This document shows, one piece after another, positions 35,584-43,778 of a DNA stretch of 64,000 nt. Within the stretch, counting starts at the first letter, position 1. Each line of letters starts with the position of its first letter. Source of the DNA: Reyranella sp. (GTDB lineage: Bacteria > Pseudomonadota > Alphaproteobacteria > Reyranellales > Reyranellaceae); assembly GCF_004297405.1 (NCBI RefSeq), contig NZ_SCVC01000006.1, positions 62,001-126,000 of the forward strand, given 5' to 3'. The position numbers and the translations under genes were made by a program. The notes beneath the pieces were generated by a model. The model made no database searches and was not told the origin of the DNA. It saw nothing but the letters and a program-made list of their open reading frames with translations.

Positions 35584-37344
35584 ATGAAGCGCTTCGGCGG
35601 CCTCGCGCTCCTCGGACCCTATCTCAGGCCCTATCGCGGCCGGACCGTGCTGGCGCTGCTGTCGCTCCTGGTGGCGGCGGGGACGGTGCTGGCCTTCGGC
35701 GCCTGCCTGCGCGCGCTGATCGACCGTGGCTTTGCCCAGGGCCGGCCGGATGTCCTGAACTACGCGCTGGCCTCGCTGCTGGCCGTGGCCGTCGTGCTCG
35801 CCATCGCTTCGGGCGCCCGCTACTACCTCGTCTCCTGGCTGGGCGAGCGCGTGGTCGGCGACCTGCGGCGCGATCTCTTTGCGCATGTCGTGCGGCTGGG
35901 GCCGGCCTGGTTCGAGATCAAGCGCTCCGGCGACGTGATGAGCCGCATCTCGGCCGACGCGCAGCTCATCGAGCAGGTGATCGGCTCCTCGGCCTCGGTC
36001 GCGCTCCGCAACACGCTGATGTGCCTGGGCGGCGTCGTCATGCTGGTGATCACGAACCCCAAGCTCGCGGCCTGGACGCTGGCCGTCGTGCCGCTCACCG
36101 TCGTGCCGATCATCCTGTTTGGCCGCCAAGTGAAGGCGCTGTCGCGCGAGGCGCAGGCGCGCATGGGCGACATGGTTTCCGAAGGTGGCGAAACGCTCGA
36201 TGGCGTGCGCACCGTGCAAGCGTTTGCACAGGAGGATCGTGCGGCCCGTCGTTTCGGCCAGGCGACGGAGCGAGCCTTCGAGGCGGCGGCCCGGCGCATC
36301 TCGCGGCGCGCCATCATGACCACGCTGGTGATCTTCATCGTCTTCTCGGCGGTGGGTTTCCTGCTGTGGATGGGTGGCCATGACGTGCTGACCGGCCGCA
36401 TCAGCGCCGGCGATCTCTCGGCCTTCGTCTTCTACGCCGTGCTGGTCGCAAGCTCGGGTGGCGCGATCAGCGAAACCATCGGCGATCTGCAGCGCGCCTC
36501 GGGCGCGGCGGAGCGGCTGGCCGAGCTGCGCGCCGAACCGCCGTCCATCGCCGAGCCCGTGACGCCCAAGCCGTTGCCGCAGCCTGTGAAGGGCGCCGTC
36601 GCCTTCGACGATGTTTCGTTTCGCTATCCCACGCGACCCGATGCTTTGGCGCTGGACGGCTTCGATCTCAGTGTCGCGCCGGGCGAGACGGTCGCGATCG
36701 TCGGTCCCTCCGGCGCGGGCAAGACGACCGTCTTCAACCTGCTGCTGCGCTTCTACGATCCCGAGAAGGGCGTGGTGCGGCTGGACGGCATCGACGTGCG
36801 CGATCTCAAGCTGAACGATCTCCGCCGTGCGCTGGCGACCGTGCCGCAGGAGCCGGTGCTGTTCAGCACCTCGGTCGCCGAGAACATCCGCTACGGCCGG
36901 CCCGACGCGAGCGACGCCGAGGTCCGTGCGGCTGCCGAAGCTGCATCGGCGCTCAGTTTCATCGAGGCGCTGCCGCAGGGCTTCGCCACCGATCTCGGCG
37001 CGCGCGGCGTGCGCCTGTCGGGCGGCCAGCGCCAGCGCATCGCCATCGCACGAGCGCTGCTTTGCGAGCCTGCCGTGCTGTTGCTGGACGAGGCGACCAG
37101 CGCCCTCGATGCCGAGAGCGAGTTGGCCGTGCAGCAGGCGCTCGACCGGCTGATGCACAAGCGCACCACGTTGGTTATCGCCCATCGGCTGGCGACGGTG
37201 CAGAAGGCCGACCGCATTGTCGTGATCGACCAGGGCAGGGTGGTCGATGTCGGCCGCCATGCCGACCTCGTCCGCCGCGACGGCCTCTACGCCCGCCTGG
37301 CCGAACTCCAGTTCGGCCTCTCCGAGGCCGCGGCGGCGAGTTGA
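35584..37344 (+). CDS. ABC transporter, fused TM and ATP-binding domains (MsbA/multidrug-lipid exporter type)
   Basis: TMD followed by IVGPSGAGKTTVFNLLLRFYDPEKG...RLSGGQRQRIAIARALL...LLLDEATSALDAESE. Confidence 0.94.
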   Translation: MKRFGGLALLGPYLRPYRGRTVLALLSLLVAAGTVLAFGACLRALIDRGFAQGRPDVLNYALASLLAVAVVLAIASGARYYLVSWLGERVVGDLRRDLFAHVVRLGPAWFEIKRSGDVMSRISADAQLIEQVIGSSASVALRNTLMCLGGVVMLVITNPKLAAWTLAVVPLTVVPIILFGRQVKALSREAQARMGDMVSEGGETLDGVRTVQAFAQEDRAARRFGQATERAFEAAARRISRRAIMTTLVIFIVFSAVGFLLWMGGHDVLTGRISAGDLSAFVFYAVLVASSGGAISETIGDLQRASGAAERLAELRAEPPSIAEPVTPKPLPQPVKGAVAFDDVSFRYPTRPDALALDGFDLSVAPGETVAIVGPSGAGKTTVFNLLLRFYDPEKGVVRLDGIDVRDLKLNDLRRALATVPQEPVLFSTSVAENIRYGRPDASDAEVRAAAEAASALSFIEALPQGFATDLGARGVRLSGGQRQRIAIARALLCEPAVLLLDEATSALDAESELAVQQALDRLMHKRTTLVIAHRLATVQKADRIVVIDQGRVVDVGRHADLVRRDGLYARLAELQFGLSEAAAAS

Positions 37345-37353
37345 TCGTTTTCA

Positions 37354-37376
37354 TCCTCCCCCTTGAAGGGGGAGGA
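37354..37376. terminator. Perfect 9-bp hairpin TCCTCCCCC-TTGAA-GGGGGAGGA between convergent genes
   Basis: Inverted repeat between the exporter stop (37344) and the UGSC gene stop (37382). Confidence 0.6.
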
Positions 37377-37381
37377 GAAGA

Positions 37382-37903
37382 TCACGTCCCCAACAGAATC
37401 GGCAGCGCCTGTTCGTAGGCTTTTTCCGCCCGCGCCTTGAGCTCGGGCAAGGTGCAGCTTCCGATGGGATGCTGGACCTTCACGAAGGGATAGTCAGGCA
37501 GGCCGAGCACGCGCGCGATGTTCTTCGCCGTCACTTCGAAGGGTGTGGTGCAGATCACAAGCGCGCGCTTGCCGAGTTGTTCGAAGGTAATGCCGTCGTG
37601 CAGACTGCACGTTGAGCAGGACCCTCAATCTCCCAAACCGGTGACGACGAAGTCGACATCCTGCGCCAGTTTGACCAGCGTGGGCGAGGGGGCTGGCGCG
37701 CTGGCGTTGGACTTCGACGACAACATGCGCACGGTGCAGCCGTGACGCTCGACGAAGAGCTGCGCCACTTCGTTCAGCATCTCCTCGGCGTTGAGCTTGC
37801 CGTTTTCCAGAATGCCGATCCGCGCCCCGTCGAGGCTGGCGAGCGCCGGCGCCCGGAAGGCCTTGCGCTTCGGCGTGGTCGACATCGGTGAATAGAGCTG
37901 CAT
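37382..37903 (-). CDS. UGSC-family (seleno)protein, 173 aa, with in-frame UGA (Sec) at 37625-37627
   Basis: Minus strand reads ...DVDFVVTGLGD-UGA-GSCSTCSLHDGITFEQLGKRALVICTTPFEVTAKNIARVLGLPDYPFVKVQHPIGSCTLPELKARAEKAYEQALPILLGT*; RBS GGAG upstream of ATG. Confidence 0.85.
37597..37611 (-). promoter_or_regulatory. Candidate bacterial SECIS hairpin downstream of UGA
   Basis: CGUGCA-GUC-UGCACG, 6-bp perfect stem; apical loop begins about 20 nt 3' of the UGA. Confidence 0.65.
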
Positions 37904-37913
37904 CGGCGTCTCC

Positions 37914-38990
37914 TTATGACTTCTGGACGAACGGGGCGATGGGCGCGTGCTGCATCAACGACGAGCGGCCGCGGCTCCACGAGGGAATGAAGCAGGAATG
38001 GCCGCCGGCATCGCCGCCGCCCATGGTGATCAGGATGTCGGCGGGGCCGAGGCCGCGATGGACGAAGCCCTGTTCGACCAGCTTGTGGGCGTCCTTGTCG
38101 TGCTGGCGGTCGTACTCGCGGTCGCGGTACTTGCCGACGCTTTTCATGCCCTCGACCGACCGCTTGGCCAGGCTGAACAGGCAGTCCTGCGCCTGCTCGC
38201 GCGTCCAGCCGGCATCGCCCAGGATGCGCATATGCTCGGGCGCCAGGATCACCACGCTCTGGCCCAAGGTGATGCAGCCGTAGTTCGCCATGGCGTCCGC
38301 GACCGAGCCCAGGATCTGCTCGGGCGTGTTGCCGCCGTGGTTCTCGACGTTGCAGAAGCCGCCGCCGGCAAAGGTCGTGACGCTCGACGTGCCCTTGGCA
38401 TAGCCCTGCGCCTCGCACAGCAGCGGCCAGGGATTGGCGCGGCTACGTTCGGCGATGCAGAAGCTGTATTTGCCCGGATTGCCCTGGGTCGACTTGTCGG
38501 AAATGCCCGGCAGCATCTGGAAGACATTGCGCAGGATCAGGCGCGTGGCGCGGCCGATGGTCGAATTGGCGCGATTGCCGGGGCCGAACAGGTTGACGTC
38601 GGCATTCATGCCGATCTCGTCGACGATGGGGCCGCTGACGACGAGCAGCGGCGCCGAGCCGCCAGTGCTGGCGGTCGAACCATGGAAGTTGAATTCCGTC
38701 CGGTTCATCGCCTCGTAGGCCGCGACCAGCACCGGAAAATGCTCCGGCAGGCAGCCCGCCATGACGGCGTTGACCGCCGCCGCATGCAGCGAGAGATCGA
38801 GCGTGGTCGCCGGATGATGGCAGATGACCGTGTCGGCGGGCCGCGTGTCGGCGGCCAGCATCGCCTTCACGCGATCGACCTGCGGCGGCACCACCGGGAG
38901 GCCATCGGTCCAGCCCTGTTCGTAACAGAAGTCGATCGCGGCCAGCAGGTCGTCGGGGGCTTCGTGAATGCGGGGCGCAACGGCGGCCAT
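37914..38990 (-). CDS. Conserved hypothetical protein, operon partner of the UGSC selenoprotein
   Basis: 358-aa ORF, 10 nt upstream of the UGSC start, same strand; LLAAIDFCYEQGWTDGLPVVPPQVDRVKAML... Confidence 0.8.
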   Translation of the reverse strand: MAAVAPRIHEAPDDLLAAIDFCYEQGWTDGLPVVPPQVDRVKAMLAADTRPADTVICHHPATTLDLSLHAAAVNAVMAGCLPEHFPVLVAAYEAMNRTEFNFHGSTASTGGSAPLLVVSGPIVDEIGMNADVNLFGPGNRANSTIGRATRLILRNVFQMLPGISDKSTQGNPGKYSFCIAERSRANPWPLLCEAQGYAKGTSSVTTFAGGGFCNVENHGGNTPEQILGSVADAMANYGCITLGQSVVILAPEHMRILGDAGWTREQAQDCLFSLAKRSVEGMKSVGKYRDREYDRQHDKDAHKLVEQGFVHRGLGPADILITMGGGDAGGHSCFIPSWSRGRSSLMQHAPIAPFVQKS

Positions 38991-39003
38991 CCCTGAGACT
39001 CCT

Positions 39004-39966
39004 CTATTCGATCTTGATGCCGAGCTTCTCGATGAGCTCCTGATACTTCTTGCTCTCGCCCGGCAGCATAGCGGCGAATTCGGCCGGCGTGTTGAAGACG
39101 ACCTCGGAGCCGTCGCTGCTCAGCGCTGTGCGGAATTCCGGAGTCTCGGCGGCCTTCTTCAGCGTGGCGTAGACGCGGTCGATGATGGCGGGCGGTGTGC
39201 CGGCCGGCGCCGCCAGCGCCAGCCATGATTCCTGGACGAAGCCATTGGGCATGGCTTCGAGGAGGGTCGGCACGTCGGGCATCGCCGTCGAGCGCTTCGC
39301 TGAGGTCACGGCCAGCGGCCGCAGCGATCCCTGCTGCGCCAGCCGGACCACCGTCGGCATCGTGGGAAAGGCGACGTTGATCTGCTCGCCCAGCAGGCCG
39401 CGCACGATGTCAGGCGCTCCCTTGTAGGGGACGTGGACATAGTCGATGCCCGTCGCCAGCCGGAAGGCCTGGGCCGACAGGTTCGCCAGGCTGACGATGC
39501 CGCCCGAGCCGTAGTTGAGCTGGCCGGGCTTCGACTTGGCGAGCGCGATGAACTCCGCGACGGTCTTGGCCGGCGAGGAGGGCGGCACGACCATCAGCGA
39601 GGGCAGGCGGGTGATGATCGTGATCGGCGCGAAGTCCTTCAGGCCGTAGCCGGGTTTGGCGTAGAGGAACGGATTGATGACGTGGTTGCCTGTCATCAGC
39701 ATCAGCGTGTAGCCGTCGGGCGTCGCGCGGGCGCCCGCCTCGCCGCCAATGTTGCCGCTGGCGCCGGGCTTGTTGTCGATGATGAACTGCTGGCCCAGCC
39801 CGGCCGTCAGCCGGTCCGCGGCTTGGCGGGCGGCGACGTCAGGCGCGCTGCCGGCAATGTAAGGCACGATGATTTTGACCGGCCGATCCGGATACGGCGC
39901 CTGAGCCTGGATCTTGCCAGCCGCAAGACAGACGGCGGCGAGGGTGAGAAGGGCGGTCCAGCGCAT
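39004..39966 (-). CDS. Tripartite tricarboxylate transporter substrate-binding protein (Bug family)
   Basis: Signal peptide; YPDRPVKIIVPYIAGSAPDVAARQAADRLTAGLGQQFIIDNKPGASGNIGGEAGARATPDGYTLMLMT. Confidence 0.93.
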   Translation of the reverse strand: MRWTALLTLAAVCLAAGKIQAQAPYPDRPVKIIVPYIAGSAPDVAARQAADRLTAGLGQQFIIDNKPGASGNIGGEAGARATPDGYTLMLMTGNHVINPFLYAKPGYGLKDFAPITIITRLPSLMVVPPSSPAKTVAEFIALAKSKPGQLNYGSGGIVSLANLSAQAFRLATGIDYVHVPYKGAPDIVRGLLGEQINVAFPTMPTVVRLAQQGSLRPLAVTSAKRSTAMPDVPTLLEAMPNGFVQESWLALAAPAGTPPAIIDRVYATLKKAAETPEFRTALSSDGSEVVFNTPAEFAAMLPGESKKYQELIEKLGIKIE

Positions 39967-40192
39967 CAGTCTACTCCCCCAAAGGTCTCTTTCTTTTCAG
40001 TGTGGTGAGTGATATTTTTAATCTATATTATTAGAGTATTGCTCATGCCTCTTCATCTTAACTCCTGGTGGCCGGCCGCCCTGATCGGCTTCGTCACCCT
40101 GCTCAACAGCCTTCCCGGCCTCTTCCAAGGCTAACCTTCTTGGCCGGCTGCGCGCGACTCTAGCGCGTTGATTGATTCCGCATCTCGCAACT

Positions 40193-40214
40193 CTATATAA
40201 TGATTATTATATAG
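40193..40214. promoter_or_regulatory. AT-rich inverted repeat CTATATAAT-GATT-ATTATATAG, probable promoter/operator of the TA operon
   Basis: Perfect 9-bp arms immediately upstream (12 nt) of the antitoxin ATG at 40226. Confidence 0.65.
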
Positions 40215-40225
40215 AGGTCAGGTTG

Positions 40226-40453
40226 ATGCTGAAATTCAAGGTGACCACGGTCGGCGCCTCCGCTGGGTTCATTCTGACGAAGGAGGCCATGGCGCGTCTC
40301 AAGGTCCAGAAAGGCGACACGGTCTATCTGACCGAAGCGCCGGACGGCAGCTATCGCCTGACGCCGTACAATCCGGACTTCGAGCGCCAGATGAGTCTTG
40401 CCGAAGACATCATGCGCGAGGATAGAGACGTCCTCCGCGCCTTAGCGAAATGA
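40226..40453 (+). CDS. AbrB/MazE-type antitoxin
   Basis: MLKFKVTTVGASAGFILTKEAMARLKVQKGDTVYLTEAPDGSYRLTPY; overlaps the Doc toxin gene. Confidence 0.85.
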   Translation: MLKFKVTTVGASAGFILTKEAMARLKVQKGDTVYLTEAPDGSYRLTPYNPDFERQMSLAEDIMREDRDVLRALAK

Positions 40454-40836
40454 CTGTCTGGCGCTGGATCTCTCCGGAAGTTCTCCATGCAATCCATGAC
40501 CGGCAGATCGCCGAGCATGGCGGTCCCGACGGTGTGCGAGACAGCGGCGCCATAGAGTCGGCACTGGCCCGACCGCGAAATCTCGCTGCCTATGGCAAGC
40601 CCGACGCGGCCGATCTGGCTGCCGCCTATGCCTACGGCCTCGCGCGTAATCATGGGTTTGTTGACGGCAACAAGCGGGCGGCGTGGGTCGCCGCGCGTCT
40701 GTTCCTCGCCGACAACGGCTACCGTCTTCGCTTCGATCCTGCCGATGCGGTCAGGACTGTGGAAGCGCTCGCCGCCGACACGCTGGACGAGGCCCAACTG
40801 GCCGCATGGTTTCGAGACCGACTCGAGAAGCCGTAG
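40450..40836 (+). CDS. Doc (death-on-curing, Fic-fold) family toxin
   Basis: WISPEVLHAIHDRQIAEHGGPDGVRDSGAIESALARP...ARNHGFVDGNKRAAWVAARLFLADNGY; Fic-like H-x-F-x-D-G-N-K-R motif. Confidence 0.92.
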   Translation: MTVWRWISPEVLHAIHDRQIAEHGGPDGVRDSGAIESALARPRNLAAYGKPDAADLAAAYAYGLARNHGFVDGNKRAAWVAARLFLADNGYRLRFDPADAVRTVEALAADTLDEAQLAAWFRDRLEKP

Positions 40837-40839
40837 GAG

Positions 40840-42453
40840 TTAACCCAGCTTCCGGAGCTCGCGGCGCAGGATCTTGCCGGTCGTCGTGAGCGGCAGTTCG
40901 GCCACGAACTCGACCGCGCGCGGGTATTCGTGGGCGGCCAGCCGCGTCTTCACGAAATTCGCCAGGTCAGTCTTGAGCGCGTCCGTCGGCGCGATCTCGG
41001 GGCGAAGTTGGACGAAGGCCTTCACGATCTCGGTACGTACCTTGTCGGGCACGCCCACGACGCCGACCATGGCGACGGCGGGGTGCTTCATCAGGCATTC
41101 CTCGATCTCGCCCGGGCCGATGCGGTAGCCGCCCGAGGTGATCACGTCGTCGTCGCGGCTCTTGAAGAAGACGTAGCCGTCCTCGTCGATGCGGCCGAGG
41201 TCGCCGGTCAGCAGCCAGTCGCCGGCATATTTGCGCGCCGTGGCTTCAGGGTTGCGCCAGTATTCGAGCATCACGATGGGATCGTGCCGCCAGCCTGCGA
41301 TCTGGCCTTCCTCGCCCGGCGGCAGGACATTGCCTTGGTCGTCGACGATCGCGACCTTGCGACCGGGGCAGGCGCGGCCGCACGAACCCGGCCGCACGTC
41401 GAACCAGTCCGGCGAATTCAGCAGCATCATGTTCATCTCGGTCTGGCCGTAGCCTTCGGAGATCGTGGTGCCGAACGTGTCGCGGCCCCAGGCGAGTAGC
41501 TCCTCGCCCATGGCCTCGCCGCCGGTGCAGACGGCGCGGACATCGTAGGTCCAGCGGTCGCGCGGCTTGTGGACTTGGCGCATCATCTTGAGCGCGGTCG
41601 GCGGGATGAAGCTCACGCCGACCCTGTGCTTGGCCAGCATGGCGAAGGCGCGCTCGGGATCGAACTTGGCGAAGCGATGCGCCAGCACCGGCGTGCCGTA
41701 GTACCAGGCGGGGAACAGCGAATCGTAGAGGCCGGCGATCCACGCCCATTCGGCCGGCGTCCACATCACCTCGTTACCCATCGGCCAGTGGCTCAGCCAC
41801 TGTTCGACGGCCGGCATGCAGCCCAGCATCATGCGATGGGCATGCAGCGCGCCCTTGGGCTGGCCGGTCGTGCCGGACGTGTAGATCAGCAGCGCTGGAT
41901 CTTCGGCCAGCGTGTCTACCGTCGTGAAGCTGTCGGAGGCCGCCGCGAGCAGCAGCCGCCAGTCGAGGAAGGCGCTGCCATGCGCGCCGGCGCCGATCAC
42001 GATCACCGTCTTGAGGTTTGGCAGGCGATCGCGCACGGCGAGCAGCTTCGCCAACTGGCTCATGTCGGTGACGATGGCCGAGGCTTCGGCGTTGGTGAGG
42101 CGATATTCGATCGCTTCCTCGCCGAACAGCGTGAACAGCGGCAGCACGACGGCGCCCATGCGATAGCCGGCGAGATGGCAGATCGTGAGTTCGGCGCTCT
42201 GGCTCAGGAACACCGCCAGCCGGTCGCCCTTGCCGAGACCGCGCGCGACCAGCGCATTGGCGAGCCGCGAGCTGGCGGCCAGCATCTGCCCGAAGCTCCA
42301 GTTGCGTATCGAGCCGTCGGACGCCTCGACGATCATTGCCAGCGTGTCCGGCGCATGCCGCTCGCAGATCGCGCGCCCGATGTTGAAGCGCTCCGGCGTC
42401 GGCCAACGGAATTGCCGCATCGCATCGTCGTAGGAAAGGCCGCGGGGGATCAT
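40840..42453 (-). CDS. AMP-dependent acyl-CoA synthetase/ligase
   Basis: LIYTSGTTGQPKGALHAHRM, ISEGYGQTEMN, TGDLGRIDEDGYVFFKSRDDDVITSGGYRIGPGEIEE, LPLTTTGKILRRELR. Confidence 0.94.
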   Translation of the reverse strand: MIPRGLSYDDAMRQFRWPTPERFNIGRAICERHAPDTLAMIVEASDGSIRNWSFGQMLAASSRLANALVARGLGKGDRLAVFLSQSAELTICHLAGYRMGAVVLPLFTLFGEEAIEYRLTNAEASAIVTDMSQLAKLLAVRDRLPNLKTVIVIGAGAHGSAFLDWRLLLAAASDSFTTVDTLAEDPALLIYTSGTTGQPKGALHAHRMMLGCMPAVEQWLSHWPMGNEVMWTPAEWAWIAGLYDSLFPAWYYGTPVLAHRFAKFDPERAFAMLAKHRVGVSFIPPTALKMMRQVHKPRDRWTYDVRAVCTGGEAMGEELLAWGRDTFGTTISEGYGQTEMNMMLLNSPDWFDVRPGSCGRACPGRKVAIVDDQGNVLPPGEEGQIAGWRHDPIVMLEYWRNPEATARKYAGDWLLTGDLGRIDEDGYVFFKSRDDDVITSGGYRIGPGEIEECLMKHPAVAMVGVVGVPDKVRTEIVKAFVQLRPEIAPTDALKTDLANFVKTRLAAHEYPRAVEFVAELPLTTTGKILRRELRKLG

Positions 42454-42478
42454 GCCGTAGGAACCTCTTTTCAACTCG

Positions 42479-43729
42479 TCAGCGATTTATGCGGTTCACG
42501 ACCTTGCCGGCCAGCAGTTCTTGCGGCGTCGGGGTCCAGATTTCGTCGGCCGGCGTGTCGATGGCGCGCTTGGCGAAAGCGGGTGTGACGCCACTGGCGA
42601 TGAGGAAGCGCCGCATGTCGCGGTTGCTCTCGAACATGTCGTTGGCACCCAGCCCCGGAAAGCTGCCCTGATGGAAGCCGAGCCGTCCGGTCGGAGAGAT
42701 CGAGCGATCCGTGCCACCGAGGAAGGCGATGGTGCAGGCCGAGGCGCAGCCGGTTTCGACGTGCGTGGCGAGCTTGCGTTCGCGGATCATGCGATTGATC
42801 TCGAAGGCGGGACCGATGCGGCCGCCGGGTCCCGCCAGCACGACGCGTCGAACGCGCGGATTGCTGTCGAGCGCGCGCCGCACCAGATCGGCGCTGCCGA
42901 CCCCGTAGGCGCCCTGCACCAGGAGCGTCGTGCCGTCGTTGCTTGTGGCGACCTCGAGATCGCCCAGCTCCTCGTCACCGCCATAGATCTCCCACAGCTC
43001 GGCGAGCGAGGGCAGGGCGCGGTCGTAGAACAGCCCGCCGATGGCGAGGACGGAAACCGCCGCCGCGGCGATGATCGTCAGCGCGATGAGGCCGCGACTG
43101 CCGCGCTGCGCCGCCTTGACGATCAGTCCGATCTGCCAAAGCGCGAACAGCGTGCCGGTGATGCAAACGATTGCCGGCACGACGACATGCAGCAAGGTCA
43201 CGTCGCCCGGACTGAACACCGTGAGCGGAATGATGCCGAAGCCGACCAGCAGCGCAATCGCCGCCCAGATGCCGCGATAGTAGAGCGTCTGGTCGAGCGG
43301 CGCGGCGCCGTCGCGCAGCAGCGGCACACCGACGCCTTCGAGATGATCGAGCGCGCGCAGCCACCAGCGGTTGGAGATACGCTTGATGCCGTTGCCGAAG
43401 CCGAGAGCCGCCGCACCGTCGCTGGAGACAGCGTCGGGCTGCAGGTGAAGCTCGCCGATCTTCAGGGCACGCGCGGTGCGTTCGGCGAAGGCGGTGAGCT
43501 GGCGCGCCACGTCGCGGGATGTGGCGGCGATCCGCTCGATCTCGAGGCGATCGTTGGCATAGCGCAGGCGCATGGCGCCGACGGGATCACCATCGCCGTC
43601 GATCACGAACACGGCGCAATCGCTCGACGCGGTCGCCGGCCACAGGCCGGGCGCGAACCGCTCTACGGCCGCCGCATCGGAAGTATCGGCGCGGCGAACG
43701 CTACGGACAGGAACTCGATCTGAAGACAC
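42479..43729 (-). CDS. Membrane protein with ClpP-like/COG3904-type periplasmic domain (start uncertain)
   Basis: Central TM segments; LLVQGAYGVGSADLVRRALDSNPRVRRVVLAGPGGRIGPAFEINRMIRERKLATHVETGCASACTIAFLGGTDRSISPTGRLGFHQ. Confidence 0.65.
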   Translation of the reverse strand: MSSDRVPVRSVRRADTSDAAAVERFAPGLWPATASSDCAVFVIDGDGDPVGAMRLRYANDRLEIERIAATSRDVARQLTAFAERTARALKIGELHLQPDAVSSDGAAALGFGNGIKRISNRWWLRALDHLEGVGVPLLRDGAAPLDQTLYYRGIWAAIALLVGFGIIPLTVFSPGDVTLLHVVVPAIVCITGTLFALWQIGLIVKAAQRGSRGLIALTIIAAAAVSVLAIGGLFYDRALPSLAELWEIYGGDEELGDLEVATSNDGTTLLVQGAYGVGSADLVRRALDSNPRVRRVVLAGPGGRIGPAFEINRMIRERKLATHVETGCASACTIAFLGGTDRSISPTGRLGFHQGSFPGLGANDMFESNRDMRRFLIASGVTPAFAKRAIDTPADEIWTPTPQELLAGKVVNRINR

Positions 43730-43778
43730 GCAGGCGGCATGCTGGTGCAGCCCGCCGCCGCCGTCCAGAGCGTCGATG

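Noticed and set aside
37625-37903. 92-aa ORF as a complete protein
   Set aside because: Readthrough of the terminal UGA gives a UGSC-type selenoprotein, so the 92-aa product is considered an artefact of standard stop-codon rules
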